From Cyclobacteriaceae bacterium (GTDB taxonomy: Bacteria > Bacteroidota > Bacteroidia > Cytophagales > Cyclobacteriaceae): 64,000 nt of DNA. The translations under genes and the position numbers were made by a program. The notes below the pieces were generated by a model. That model had not been told where the DNA came from. It saw only the letters and a program-made list of their open reading frames with translations, and made no database searches. Shown here in pieces: positions 39,060-48,575 of this stretch. The stretch is from contig JAEUUE010000085.1 of assembly GCA_016787605.1 (NCBI GenBank), positions 1 to 64,000 on the forward strand. The letters are read 5' to 3'. The first letter of the stretch is position 1, and the number at the start of each line of letters is the position of its first letter.

Positions 39060-39067
39060 CAAAATTA
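39060..39067 (-). promoter_or_regulatory. Candidate -7 promoter element of the GH31-MFS-MFS operon
   Basis: Read on the minus strand this is TAATTTTG, a full match to the Bacteroidota -7 box TAnnTTTG. A near-match TTTC lies about 17 nt upstream. The start codon of GH31 is about 70 nt downstream. Confidence 0.4.
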
Positions 39068-39086
39068 CAACCTGATATTGTTTAGA

Positions 39087-39094
39087 AATCGATT
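39087..39094. promoter_or_regulatory. Candidate LacI-family operator AATCGATT
   Basis: A palindrome with the central CG typical of LacI-family operators (G-A-AATCGATT-G-C). It sits just upstream of the GH31 promoter candidate and just inside the 3' end of the lacI-type gene that would control it. Only the central 8 bp are perfect. Confidence 0.35.
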
Positions 39095-39097
39095 GCG

Positions 39098-40147
39098 CTA
39101 CTTTCGTGCGGGGCTGTTCTTCAGCGACGAGTCTCTCACGATGAGACGGGTCTTGAGGATCTTGGTCTCCGGTGAAGGATAATCTTGTTCCTTGTCGGCA
39201 AGTTCGATCTGGCGAATGAGGAGACGGGCCGCCTCTTGTCCCATTTCAAAGCCCGGTTGGTCGACGGTAGTCAGCGAAGGTTCGAGCAGCGAACCGTAGG
39301 ACCAGTTGCTGAATCCCACGACGCCCACATCCTGGGGAATGCGAAGCCCGGCTTCCTTGACGCTTTGCATGGCTCCTGTGGCCATCGGGTCGTTCGCAGC
39401 GAAGATGGCGTCCGGGGGCTCGGGCAGCGATAAGAGTTTCTTGGTGGCGCGCTTTCCTTCCTCCATGCTTCCGGTGATGCACTCCTCAACATAGTGGTCA
39501 TTCACGGGAAGTTGATGTTCTCTGAGTGCGTCCATATAGCCGCGCTTGCGGTCGTTGGTAATGATCAAGCCGGGCGAACCTTCCAGGAAGGCGATTTTGC
39601 GATAGCCTTGCTGGATCAGGTGATTGACGGCTTCCTTGGCGCCGACATAATCATCAACTACCACATTGCTGCATTGGGTGGTGTTGTAGGTGCGATCATA
39701 AAACACCACCGGTACACCCTTCGCGATGACCGACTCGATATGGTCAAAGTTCTTGGTCTCCCGGGAGATGGACATCAGCAGGCCATCGACGCGGCTGTTG
39801 AAAAGGGCTTTGATATCAGTCTTCTCGCGCTCGTACGATTCATTGGACTGGGCCAGGATGACGCTATAGCCGGCCTGGTACGCGACGTCCTCAATTCCTG
39901 AAATTACTGTGGAAAAGAAGAAGTGAACCAGTTCAGGGATAATCACCCCGATGGTAAAGGTCTTTTTCTGCCGCAGGTTGAGCGCGACGATGTTGGGCTG
40001 GTAATTCAGTTTTTCGGCCAGGGCGTTGACGGCCTCCTTGGTCTTGGCGCTGATGTCGGGATGATCCTTGAGTGCCCGCGAGACGGTGGAAGGGGAAATG
40101 CCCAATTCCCTGGCGATGTCCTTGATGGTGACTTGACTGAATTTCAT
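39098..40147 (-). CDS. LacI family transcriptional regulator
   Basis: A 349-residue regulator. The N-terminal helix-turn-helix and hinge (VTIKDIARELGISPSTVSRALKDHP, about 7-30, with the hinge near 50-60) is canonical. A periplasmic-binding-like ligand domain follows (TIGVIIPELVHFFFSTVISGIED onward), with FAANDPMATGA and VVGFSNW. It lies 107 nt upstream of GH31 on the same strand and probably controls the alpha-glucoside operon, with a disaccharide or its product as inducer. Confidence 0.93.
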   Translation of the reverse strand: MKFSQVTIKDIARELGISPSTVSRALKDHPDISAKTKEAVNALAEKLNYQPNIVALNLRQKKTFTIGVIIPELVHFFFSTVISGIEDVAYQAGYSVILAQSNESYEREKTDIKALFNSRVDGLLMSISRETKNFDHIESVIAKGVPVVFYDRTYNTTQCSNVVVDDYVGAKEAVNHLIQQGYRKIAFLEGSPGLIITNDRKRGYMDALREHQLPVNDHYVEECITGSMEEGKRATKKLLSLPEPPDAIFAANDPMATGAMQSVKEAGLRIPQDVGVVGFSNWSYGSLLEPSLTTVDQPGFEMGQEAARLLIRQIELADKEQDYPSPETKILKTRLIVRDSSLKNSPARK

Positions 40148-40264
40148 ACCGCTGCCGGCAGTTTAGCTTGGTTCATTTCCGCATTTTCCCCCACCGGAGG
40201 CCTGAGCAATCCCGATAATGTCTTATTTTGACGCTCAGGTCGGTGTAAGCCCGAAAGTAACCTT

Positions 40265-40283
40265 TTGTGAACGATTATCACAA
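40265..40283. promoter_or_regulatory. Perfect palindrome TTGTGA-N7-TCACAA before glpF
   Basis: TTGTGA (40265-40270), seven bases, TCACAA (40278-40283). It lies 48 nt before glpF and 117 nt before the divergent lacI-type gene. The arms resemble CRP/FNR half-sites (TGTGA/TCACA), but the spacer is 7 instead of 6. It could serve either divergent transcript. Confidence 0.55.
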
Positions 40284-40331
40284 TTCGGCTGACACGGAAT
40301 CAACCCGCAGGAATCCATTATCAACGAAATT

Positions 40332-41033
40332 ATGAATCCATATACCGCTGAATTTCTAGGCACCTTTCTCCTGATCCTTCTCGGCAACGGCGTCGTGGCC
40401 GGGGTAGTTCTCAAGGGTTCCAAAAGTGAAAACGCGGGATGGCTTACCATCGTGGCGGGATGGGGTATTTCGGTAACGCTCGCCATCTATGCGGCCGGGA
40501 AATTTAGTGGTGCACACCTGAACCCGGCTATCACCATTGCCCTGGCCGTTCAGGGCGGGTTTTCCTGGGCTGATGTGCCCGGCTACATCCTCGCTCAGTT
40601 CGGGGGCGCCTTTGCCGGCGCCGTGCTGGTATGGCTCCACTATGGACCCCATTGGAAAATCACGGAGAATCCCGATTCCAAACGAGCCGTATTCTGCACG
40701 GCCCCGGCTATCCGGAGTACATTCTACAACGTAATCAGCGAAGTGATCGGAACCTGCGCCCTCGTCCTGGTGATCCTGCTGATCGGGCAGAATGAATTTG
40801 CCCAGGGCCTCAACCCGGTAGCCGTCGGAATGCTGATCATGGCCATTGGCCTGGGACTGGGAGGCACAACCGGGTTTGCCATCAATCCGGCCCGCGACCT
40901 GGGTCCCCGCATCGCCCACTTCGTACTGCCGATTCCGGGCAAAGGATCTTCCGACTGGGGCTATGCCTGGATTCCCGTTGTCGGTCCCGTCATCGGTGGG
41001 TTGCTGGCGGTCTTTCTCTTCGGACTACTTTGA
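40332..41033 (+). CDS. glpF: Glycerol facilitator (aquaglyceroporin)
   Basis: A 233-residue MIP-family channel with six helices. The two NPA boxes are HLNPAIT and AINPARD; the Asp after the second (NPARDLGPR) marks the glycerol-conducting rather than water-only type. The first gene of glpFKD, 9 nt before glpK. Confidence 0.95.
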   Translation: MNPYTAEFLGTFLLILLGNGVVAGVVLKGSKSENAGWLTIVAGWGISVTLAIYAAGKFSGAHLNPAITIALAVQGGFSWADVPGYILAQFGGAFAGAVLVWLHYGPHWKITENPDSKRAVFCTAPAIRSTFYNVISEVIGTCALVLVILLIGQNEFAQGLNPVAVGMLIMAIGLGLGGTTGFAINPARDLGPRIAHFVLPIPGKGSSDWGYAWIPVVGPVIGGLLAVFLFGLL

Positions 41034-41042
41034 CAGGAGATC

Positions 41043-42533
41043 ATGACTGAGAAGTATATCGTTTCGCTCGACCAGGGAACCACCAGTTCACGGGCGGTGC
41101 TCATCGACAAGACGGGAAAGATCCGCGGGATCGCCCAGCAAGAATTCCGACAGATTTTTCCTCAGCCCGGATGGGTGGAACACGATGCCGTCGAAATCTG
41201 GAAGACCCAGCTCAAGGTACTTCATCGCGTGATGGAAGAAGCAGGCGTTCGTCCGGCGCAGGTGGCTGCCATCGGTATCACTAACCAGCGTGAAACGACC
41301 GTGCTGTGGGACCGGAAGACCGGCGTGCCCGTCAGCAACGCCATCGTATGGCAAGACAAGCGCACGGCACCGCTGTGTGAAGAACTGAAATCAAGAGGCT
41401 TGGGTGACTACGTCAGGCAAACCACAGGCTTGGTTATAGACTCTTATTTTTCGGCGACGAAGATCCGCTGGTTGCTCGACCAGGTGCCCGGTGCACGAGA
41501 GAAAGCGTCTCGCGGTGAACTGGCCTTTGGTACCATCGATACCTGGCTGATGTGGAACCTGACGCAGGGCAAGGCGCACCGAACAGACTATTCCAATGCA
41601 TCTCGTACGATGCTCTACAATATCCGTTCGCTCAAATGGGATGAACGAATGCTGAAAGAACTGGACATTCCATCATCGCTGCTTCCTGATGTGCTTCCCT
41701 CATCGGGAACCTTTGGGCATTGGGAGGTCGATGGCGTATCGATTCCTATCTCTGGCGTGGCTGGCGACCAGCAGGCAGCCCTCTTTGGCCAAGCCTGCTT
41801 CGAGCCGGGTACTGCAAAGAACACCTATGGTACCGGTTGCTTTATGCTGATGAACACCGGTGAAAGGCCGCAGTCTTCAGACAATGGTCTGCTAACCACC
41901 ATTGCATGGGGATTGGACGGCAAAGTAGAGTATGCACTCGAGGGTAGCGTGTTCATCGCCGGAGCCGCCGTGCAATGGCTGCGCGACAGCCTGCACCTGA
42001 TCGATCAGTCCAAAGACACGGAGTATTTTGCGTCAAAGGCCTTGGGCTCCAATGAAGTTTATGTGGTGCCTGCCTTCGCCGGGCTGGGTGCACCGTACTG
42101 GGACATGTACGCCCGCGGAGCCATCTTCGGCTTAACCCGCGACACCGGCAAAGACCATCTGATCAAGGCGACGCTCGAGTCGATGGCGTACCAGACTAAG
42201 GACATCCTGACTGCTATGGAAGCGGATTCGGGAATCCGGCTCGCCAGTCTGAAGGTAGATGGAGGGGCTTCCGTCAACAGTATGCTCATGCAATTCCAGG
42301 CCGATATCCTCGGCTGCGAGGTGGAGCGTCCGGCTGTGGTCGAGTCGACCGCCATGGGTGCCGCCTACCTCGCCGGCCTCGCGGTGGGGTGGTGGGACAA
42401 GAAGGACATTCTGCGTCACCGCTCTATCGAGCGGACCTTTGTGCCGGCTATGCCGGAAGAAGAACGGAAGCGTTTGTACAAGGGCTGGAAGAAAGCGGTG
42501 GAGCGTTGCCTCCACTGGCTGGACAACGAATAA
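41043..42533 (+). CDS. glpK: Glycerol kinase
   Basis: A 496-residue FGGY kinase that makes sn-glycerol 3-phosphate. [12 protein letters not shown] (ATP/phosphate loop), [17 protein letters not shown], and [12 protein letters not shown] match GlpK closely, as does [19 protein letters not shown] near the C-terminus. It lies 3 nt before glpD. Confidence 0.97.
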   Translation: MTEKYIVSLDQGTTSSRAVLIDKTGKIRGIAQQEFRQIFPQPGWVEHDAVEIWKTQLKVLHRVMEEAGVRPAQVAAIGITNQRETTVLWDRKTGVPVSNAIVWQDKRTAPLCEELKSRGLGDYVRQTTGLVIDSYFSATKIRWLLDQVPGAREKASRGELAFGTIDTWLMWNLTQGKAHRTDYSNASRTMLYNIRSLKWDERMLKELDIPSSLLPDVLPSSGTFGHWEVDGVSIPISGVAGDQQAALFGQACFEPGTAKNTYGTGCFMLMNTGERPQSSDNGLLTTIAWGLDGKVEYALEGSVFIAGAAVQWLRDSLHLIDQSKDTEYFASKALGSNEVYVVPAFAGLGAPYWDMYARGAIFGLTRDTGKDHLIKATLESMAYQTKDILTAMEADSGIRLASLKVDGGASVNSMLMQFQADILGCEVERPAVVESTAMGAAYLAGLAVGWWDKKDILRHRSIERTFVPAMPEEERKRLYKGWKKAVERCLHWLDNE

Positions 42534-42536
42534 GCT

Positions 42537-44198
42537 ATGCCGTTTTCCGTCCTCGACCGCCCACACTATCTCCGGCAACTCCAGCAGGAGATGTTTGATG
42601 TACTGATCATCGGCGGGGGGATCACCGGGGTGGGCATTGCTCTCGACGCTGCTTCGCGCGGGCTACGGGTGGCACTGGCAGAGCAGCACGACTTTGCTTT
42701 CGGGACCAGCAGCCGGTCGACGAAACTTATTCATGGAGGGCTGCGCTACCTGAAGCAACTGGAGTTTGCGTTGGTCAAAGAGGTGGGCAGTGAGCGGGCG
42801 GTGGTGCACGCCCTGGCGCCGCACCTGGTGGTGCCCGAAAAAATGCTGCTGCCGCTCTATGAGAAGAGAGGACTGGGGTATTGGATCACGTCGGCCGGAT
42901 TGAAAATCTATGACTTGCTGGCCGGCGTGAAACGCGAAGATCAGCGGAAGATGTTGACGCGCCAGGTGACCCTTCTCCAGGAGCCACTGCTCAAGCCCCA
43001 GGATGTCAAAGGAGGCGCGCTCTATGCCGAGTACCGAACCGATGACGCCCGCCTGACGATCGAGATTGCCAAGCGGGCCGTGAAAGAAGGGGCGATCCTC
43101 GTCAACTATGCCACGGTCACGGATTTCCTTTCCAGCCAGGGTCAGGTTTCTGGTGCCCGGGTTCGCGATGGTGAGTCATCCGAGACGATCGACGTGCGTG
43201 CCCGTGTTGTGGTCAATGCCGCCGGTCCCTGGGTGGACGAACTGCGGACGAAGAACAACTCCCTCCGGGGAAAGACGCTCCATCTGACCAAGGGAGTCCA
43301 TATCGTGGTGCCTTACCATCGGCTGCCGGTGCGCCAGGCCATTTACTTCGACGTCCCGGACGGCCGGATGATTTTTGCTATACCCCGCGGGAGAACGTCC
43401 TACATAGGAACCACGGATACCGACTACCAAGGTGACAAGAACGACGTGAGGGCCACCCTGGAGGATGTTCGTTACCTCATCCAGGCCGTCAATGAAACAT
43501 TCCCTTCTGTGCATCTGACCGTCGCCGACGTGGAGTCGAGCTGGGCGGGCCTTCGTCCGTTGATCCATGAAGAGGGTAAGTCGGCTTCCGAACTGTCGCG
43601 CAAGGATGAGATCTTTGAGTCGGAGTCAGGATTGATTTCCATTGCTGGCGGCAAGCTCACGGGCTATCGGAAGATGGCCGAACGGGTCGTGGATCGCATT
43701 GTGGAAAACCTGCCGGACACCAGCACTTCACCATGTCGTACCGCCTCCTTGCGTCTGGCGGAATCCAACCTGGCAAATGCCGGAGAGGTAAATGATTTCA
43801 CGGCCAGGATCGCCGACCGGGCCGAACGATTGGGACTGAAGGGCGCGGCGGGGACCTACCTGGTCCATCTCTATGGACAGCAGGCGGATGGCATTCTTTC
43901 CCTGGCGGAATCGCAGGCGTCTGACGATCCCGAGTTCAAACTGACCCTCGCCGAATTGGCTTTTGCCCTGGCGGAAGAATCCGTGGTTCATGCGGAAGAT
44001 TTCCTGGTCCGCCGCACCGGCTGGCTTTTCTTTGATATTCACCGCTTGATGCGTTCGAAGGATATGGTGATTGAGGCGATGTCGAAAAGCCTTGGCTGGT
44101 CTCCGGATCGGCGCGAGGAGGAAATGCGCCGCGTGGAAAGATGGATCGAGCGGTCGACACGATTTGAAGAGTCGGAGAAGAAGGATGAAACACGCTGA
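42537..44198 (+). CDS. glpD: Aerobic glycerol-3-phosphate dehydrogenase
   Basis: A 553-residue FAD enzyme that oxidises glycerol 3-phosphate to dihydroxyacetone phosphate and feeds the quinone pool at the membrane. It has the FAD motif DVLIIGGGITGVGIALDAASRG, then GTSSRSTKLIHGGLRYL, and SIAGGKLTGYRKMAERVVD before the C-terminal cap. The ROK kinase start lies inside its last codons (14-nt overlap). Confidence 0.96.
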   Translation: MPFSVLDRPHYLRQLQQEMFDVLIIGGGITGVGIALDAASRGLRVALAEQHDFAFGTSSRSTKLIHGGLRYLKQLEFALVKEVGSERAVVHALAPHLVVPEKMLLPLYEKRGLGYWITSAGLKIYDLLAGVKREDQRKMLTRQVTLLQEPLLKPQDVKGGALYAEYRTDDARLTIEIAKRAVKEGAILVNYATVTDFLSSQGQVSGARVRDGESSETIDVRARVVVNAAGPWVDELRTKNNSLRGKTLHLTKGVHIVVPYHRLPVRQAIYFDVPDGRMIFAIPRGRTSYIGTTDTDYQGDKNDVRATLEDVRYLIQAVNETFPSVHLTVADVESSWAGLRPLIHEEGKSASELSRKDEIFESESGLISIAGGKLTGYRKMAERVVDRIVENLPDTSTSPCRTASLRLAESNLANAGEVNDFTARIADRAERLGLKGAAGTYLVHLYGQQADGILSLAESQASDDPEFKLTLAELAFALAEESVVHAEDFLVRRTGWLFFDIHRLMRSKDMVIEAMSKSLGWSPDRREEEMRRVERWIERSTRFEESEKKDETR

Positions 44199-45108
44199 TA
44201 CAATTTGGGGCATCGACCTGGGCGGGACCAAGGCCGAGGGAGTGATTCTTGGTCCAGGCGGTCCGGATGACGTGCGGTTTAGGGAGCGAATACCTACCGG
44301 GGCTGAGAAGGGCTATGACCACCTGCTGGCCCAGATCGAAAAGTTGGTGCTGAGAATGGAGCAAGTGGCCGGCTATCGTCCTGCCCGTATTGGAATGGGG
44401 ACGCCCGGTACGCTTGACCCGCAGACGAAGACCATGCGGGGCTGCAATTCGGAATGCCTGAATGGCCAGCCGCTGCGTGACGATCTCTCCAGGAGACTGG
44501 GAATGGCCGTAGAAATCGCGAACGATGCCAACTGCTTTGCGCTGGCCGAAGCGAATCTCGGCGTGGTGCCCCGCCAGTTCCCGGGCGCGCAGGTTGTCTT
44601 CGGGGTGATTATGGGCACTGGTGTGGGAGGAGGGTTGGTGGTTAACGGCAGGTCGATCTACGGTCATCACGGCATCGCCGGTGAGTGGGGACATAATTTT
44701 CTTGATGAGTCAGGCGGGCCTTGCTACTGCGGGAAGTCCGGCTGCGTCGAACGGGTCCTTTCAGGTCCTGCCCTGGAACGCTACCATGCTGCGCGCAGCG
44801 GCGAAAAATTGAGGCTCCCGGAAATCCGGCAACGGGCGCTGTCGGGCGATCCTGTCGCCAAAGAAACCATCGCCCGGATGGTCGACTATTTTGGTAAAGC
44901 CATCAGTGTGGTGATCAATATTGTGGATCCGGACGTAATCGTCCTGGGTGGTGGCGTCAGCCAGATGCCGGAATTGTACACGGACGGCAGGCTGGCCATT
45001 TCGAAATACATCTTTAACAACGGAAAGGTGTCGGTGCCCCTTGTGCCTGCCTTGCTGGGCGACAGCGCCGGTGTGTTTGGCGCCGCTTACCTGGTGAAAG
45101 GAACCTGA
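44185..45108 (+). CDS. ROK family sugar kinase (glucokinase/fructokinase-like)
   Basis: A 307-residue kinase with WGIDLGGTKAEG (ATP), NDANCFALAEA, MGTGVGGGLVVNG and the zinc motif GGPCYCGKSGCVE (Cys-rich CXCGxxGCxE). GEWGH carries the ROK His/Glu pair. The N-terminus gives the start at 44185, overlapping glpD by 14 nt. Glucose or another hexose is the likely substrate, fitting the nearby GH31 pathway, but this is not decided by sequence. Confidence 0.9.
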   Translation: MKHADTIWGIDLGGTKAEGVILGPGGPDDVRFRERIPTGAEKGYDHLLAQIEKLVLRMEQVAGYRPARIGMGTPGTLDPQTKTMRGCNSECLNGQPLRDDLSRRLGMAVEIANDANCFALAEANLGVVPRQFPGAQVVFGVIMGTGVGGGLVVNGRSIYGHHGIAGEWGHNFLDESGGPCYCGKSGCVERVLSGPALERYHAARSGEKLRLPEIRQRALSGDPVAKETIARMVDYFGKAISVVINIVDPDVIVLGGGVSQMPELYTDGRLAISKYIFNNGKVSVPLVPALLGDSAGVFGAAYLVKGT

Positions 45109-45110
45109 TC

Positions 45111-45614
45111 ATGCGTAAATTTCTTTTCATTGCTTCAATCCTCTTTATCATCCTGTTTGGCGGGCTGCAGTTGTTCCTCTACCTGAACAAACCCCTTCCG
45201 CTGGATGAGCTTCGTGTGCGGGCGTCAGTTCTTCCATCCCTTTCACTGACCACCATGGACGGTGAATCCTATGAACCCAAGGCGGGCAGGCCACTGGTGT
45301 TGATTTATTTCAACACGACGTGTGACCACTGCCAGCGCCAGGTTGAATGGTTCAGGAAAGAGATCAGCCGGTTTGAAGGAATTACCCTGGTTTGGATGTC
45401 GGCACAGGCCGACGACGTGTTGCGCGAGTTTGTGCGCACCACGGACTTCACCGGGGCGGAGGTTGATGTGGTCCACGTCCGTCATGAGGTGGTGGCCGAA
45501 AAATTCGGGACGCTGGCCTTGCCCCAGATTTTCGTGTATGACGGTGATGGCAGGCTGGTGGACCTTTTCTCGGGAGAGACCGATCCCGCAATGATCAGGG
45601 CAACATTGCCTTAA
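45111..45614 (+). CDS. Membrane-anchored thioredoxin/TlpA-like protein
   Basis: A 167-residue protein with an uncleaved N-terminal helix (about 4-24), then a thioredoxin fold outside the cytoplasm. The redox motif is CDHC (71-74) and the cis-Pro is in TLALPQIFVYD. It starts 2 nt after the ROK gene. A role in disulfide handling or cytochrome c maturation is possible. Confidence 0.87.
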   Translation: MRKFLFIASILFIILFGGLQLFLYLNKPLPLDELRVRASVLPSLSLTTMDGESYEPKAGRPLVLIYFNTTCDHCQRQVEWFRKEISRFEGITLVWMSAQADDVLREFVRTTDFTGAEVDVVHVRHEVVAEKFGTLALPQIFVYDGDGRLVDLFSGETDPAMIRATLP

Positions 45615-45616
45615 CC

Positions 45617-47083
45617 TTATTTCTTTTCACCCTCGCCGCCGCTTTGCATCTTCTTGGCCATATCCGCCAGGAAGGGGAAGGAGAAGCTAAATACAAACCG
45701 CCACCGGTCCCATTTAAGGTCGGAGGTTTGAGTGGTATCAAGGATATCTCCGCCGCCGCCCTCTTCGGGGAAGTTGATCACGCGGGGGATGGTCTGCCGG
45801 GCACCGGTATGCGTAACGCCAAGGGTCAGGTCAACGCCTTTGAAATCGAGCACTACTCCGCCACCAAAGTTGTAGAAGTCGGCCTTCCAGGCATTATTGC
45901 TGGATTCCTTTTGGTTCTGAATAAACCGGGTGATGTCATTGGACACCGAAGAGAAGTCGGTGCTGAAACTGGCAAAGCCGGAGATATTTTGATTGATGAA
46001 TATTTCGGCGCCTATGCCGGCGTTCCAGACGCTCTTCGCTTCATCGGTGAGGGTAAATCCTTCGGTGGTGGAGGGGTTGCTCTGGCTGACATGGTCCTGC
46101 GCCTGCATGAGCGTGTACTTGGAAATCGCCGTGTAATATTCCGTACTCAGGTGGATTTTGTTCTTGCCAATGGCGCGAGTCGCCCCAAAACCAATGGCCC
46201 ACGGGGTGCGGGACTTTAATTCAAGCCCGGACTGATTGCTTGACGTGTAGATCTCCGTTTGCCTCTTGATACCAGGCATGGTGCTGTAGTACCGTTCAAA
46301 AGAATAATTGCCGCTCCCGGAAAACCGTACCATGGGTGTTTTGATCGTCAACCCCAGGTTCCAAAGACCAAACTGCCCGGCCAGCCCGATCTTCCACAGC
46401 AGTCCTGACTCCGTATAGTCGTAGTTCCGGCTGTACTGGTAAGTGGCTACGCGTGGCGTATCCACCACGGCCGTGGAGAGCGCCCGAAGGTAAATGTTGG
46501 AACCCTTGGTTTGGGAGTTGGAGACCAGGTTGGTGGTGACCCCAATGCTGATTTTCTTGCTCAGGGAATGCGACCAGGTCAGGCCGACCCATTGTTCGTT
46601 GCCTTTCGTCTTGAACCCCACATCGCCATTAAACCACTCGTCGCCGGGAAGAGAGACCGTATCAAACACGTCGGTATTCACTTCGTTCTTGTAGGAAAAG
46701 CTAAGGTCTGCCAACTGACGGGTCATAATCGCATAAGCGAAGTGGTGGCCGGGAAGAAATTTGAGTTTGAATGTACCGGCGGCCAGCGTGGGTACGCCCT
46801 TGATCTCCGACTTCGAAACATTTTGCTTTGCACCCAGAGCATCAGACGCCGAAAGGGAGTTGTATTCATACACACTCGCACTCAGCAAAAAGGCGGGGTT
46901 CTTAATGAGCGCCAACCGGCCGGGGTTGTAGTAAACTGCTCCCAGGTCCTCCACGCCGCCGATGACGGATCCGCTGAGCAGCATCGACTTGGTTCCATAT
47001 TGCTGGGTCCAATAGTGTCCGTCCTGGGCAAAGGCAGTGAACGTAACCCAAAGAAGGGGGAAGAGAGTATAGAGTTTTTTCAT
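45617..47083 (-). CDS. Outer-membrane beta-barrel protein, OmpP1/FadL-like
   Basis: A 488-residue exported protein (signal FPLLWVTFTAFAQ, cleavage near residue 20) rich in alternating aromatic beta-strands. GSVIGGVEDLGAVYYNPGRLAL is typical of the FadL/OmpP1 N-terminal region, and the protein ends in a strand-rich segment with a polar Gly/Glu tail. Proteins of this family take up hydrophobic compounds across the outer membrane. It is convergent with the thioredoxin gene (2-nt gap). Confidence 0.8.
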   Translation of the reverse strand: MKKLYTLFPLLWVTFTAFAQDGHYWTQQYGTKSMLLSGSVIGGVEDLGAVYYNPGRLALIKNPAFLLSASVYEYNSLSASDALGAKQNVSKSEIKGVPTLAAGTFKLKFLPGHHFAYAIMTRQLADLSFSYKNEVNTDVFDTVSLPGDEWFNGDVGFKTKGNEQWVGLTWSHSLSKKISIGVTTNLVSNSQTKGSNIYLRALSTAVVDTPRVATYQYSRNYDYTESGLLWKIGLAGQFGLWNLGLTIKTPMVRFSGSGNYSFERYYSTMPGIKRQTEIYTSSNQSGLELKSRTPWAIGFGATRAIGKNKIHLSTEYYTAISKYTLMQAQDHVSQSNPSTTEGFTLTDEAKSVWNAGIGAEIFINQNISGFASFSTDFSSVSNDITRFIQNQKESSNNAWKADFYNFGGGVVLDFKGVDLTLGVTHTGARQTIPRVINFPEEGGGGDILDTTQTSDLKWDRWRFVFSFSFPFLADMAKKMQSGGEGEKK

Positions 47084-47132
47084 AATAGCCTCGTAAAGTA
47101 AGGTGATCAGATGGCGGGCGCCATGATAATCA

Positions 47133-48455
47133 TCAGGATGGGTTCGACTTCTTCCGGATCAGCACATAAACAAAGGCAAACAGGGGCACGAGCAACGCGG
47201 GAAGAATGGTCATAAACTGAAGGGTCGCCTGCGGCCCGGCATTGTCAATCGACCGGCCCATGATGGGCAGCACCATGGAGGTGGCCACCATCCCTGCACC
47301 TCCCATCACCGACAAACCCAATGCCCCGGTTCCCGGCAGGTACTCCGATACAAATCCCAGCATGGTGGGCCAGAAGTAACAGATGCCCACGGCAAATACC
47401 ACGGCGGCGCTCATGGTCATGGCAGCCCCTTCGGCATGACTCAACCAGTACAACCCGGCCACCGACAGCACCGCGGAACTCAACAGAACGCCGGATGGAT
47501 TAAGACGATGAATGATCGGACCGGCGTAATACCGGCCAACGGCCATAATACCCGTGACCACAACGAGAATAATCATCGGATCGATTCCCGCACCCTCCAG
47601 CAAAGCGTTGATCCACTGGTTGGTACCAAGTTCGGTGGAGGCCGTCAGAAACATGGCGAGCAGCATCAGCGGAAACAGGAGGGAGGACTTGTTGATAATC
47701 CGCCCCTCAATGATAACGGCGAGGACGAATCCTCCGAGAAGGTAGTAGGGAAGGTTGGTACTGAAGTCAGGAGCCATCGACGGGATCGAGGCGGCGGCAA
47801 TCATGAGGCTGACCAAGGCCAGGATGGTGAAGGGGGCAGCGAGGTTGCGGAACATGTCGCGGTACGTCACGCCCGCCGTCACGCGCTCGGTCTCCGGAAT
47901 GCTCTGACCAAAGAAGAGGTACCCGTAAAGGGCAAGCGGAATGAACAGGAGGGAGGTCAGCACCTGCCACGACAAGCCTGCCTGGCTGACGATGACCCAT
48001 GCGAGCAGGCCGCCGATGACGATGCCCCCGGGAAACCATACGTGGAACCGGTTCAGCATCTTGGATTTATCATTCGGGTAGAGCGTGGCCACCAGGGGAT
48101 TGCAGGCGGCCTCTACACTCCCGTTGCCAAACCCGATGACCAGGTTGGCCAGGAAGAGGGTAACCTTATTGTCGGCCATCAGCAGCATAGACAACCCGAC
48201 CAGGTGTGCGCCAAAGGCCAGCCAGATGATCCGCTGCGTCTTGACAATATCGATGATCAGACCGCCGAGGAAGGTCGCCAGGGTAAAACCCCAGAACGCG
48301 GGACCGAACGCCCAGCCGACTTCTTGCGCGCTTAGCCCGAAGTCGGTGGTGAACACGCCTTCAATCTTTGCCCGGATGGCAAACGTAAGCGAGGTGACAA
48401 GCAGGGCAAGACAACTGGCAACGAAAAGACGGTTGGCGTTGGTTGAGGTATTCAT
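47133..48455 (-). CDS. MFS transporter, FucP/NarK-like fold
   Basis: A 440-residue, 12-helix major facilitator. The N-terminal RAKIEGVFTTDFGLSAQEVGWAFGPAFWG and the NGSVEAACNPLVATLYP loop resemble hexose-type (FucP-like) MFS proteins of Bacteroidota sugar loci. The start is taken at MNTSTNANRLF. It diverges from the WbqC/oxidoreductase genes and may import their sugar substrate. Confidence 0.85.
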   Translation of the reverse strand: MNTSTNANRLFVASCLALLVTSLTFAIRAKIEGVFTTDFGLSAQEVGWAFGPAFWGFTLATFLGGLIIDIVKTQRIIWLAFGAHLVGLSMLLMADNKVTLFLANLVIGFGNGSVEAACNPLVATLYPNDKSKMLNRFHVWFPGGIVIGGLLAWVIVSQAGLSWQVLTSLLFIPLALYGYLFFGQSIPETERVTAGVTYRDMFRNLAAPFTILALVSLMIAAASIPSMAPDFSTNLPYYLLGGFVLAVIIEGRIINKSSLLFPLMLLAMFLTASTELGTNQWINALLEGAGIDPMIILVVVTGIMAVGRYYAGPIIHRLNPSGVLLSSAVLSVAGLYWLSHAEGAAMTMSAAVVFAVGICYFWPTMLGFVSEYLPGTGALGLSVMGGAGMVATSMVLPIMGRSIDNAGPQATLQFMTILPALLVPLFAFVYVLIRKKSNPS

Positions 48456-48575
48456 GGGGGAAGATATTTTCGAATATGGAAGGAAATTATGGCGCAAGCA
48501 AACGGTTCGTCAATTATTGAGACCGGGAAAACGGATTGAATTTCGGGCTATCTTTCCCGTGGAATCGTTACGAGT

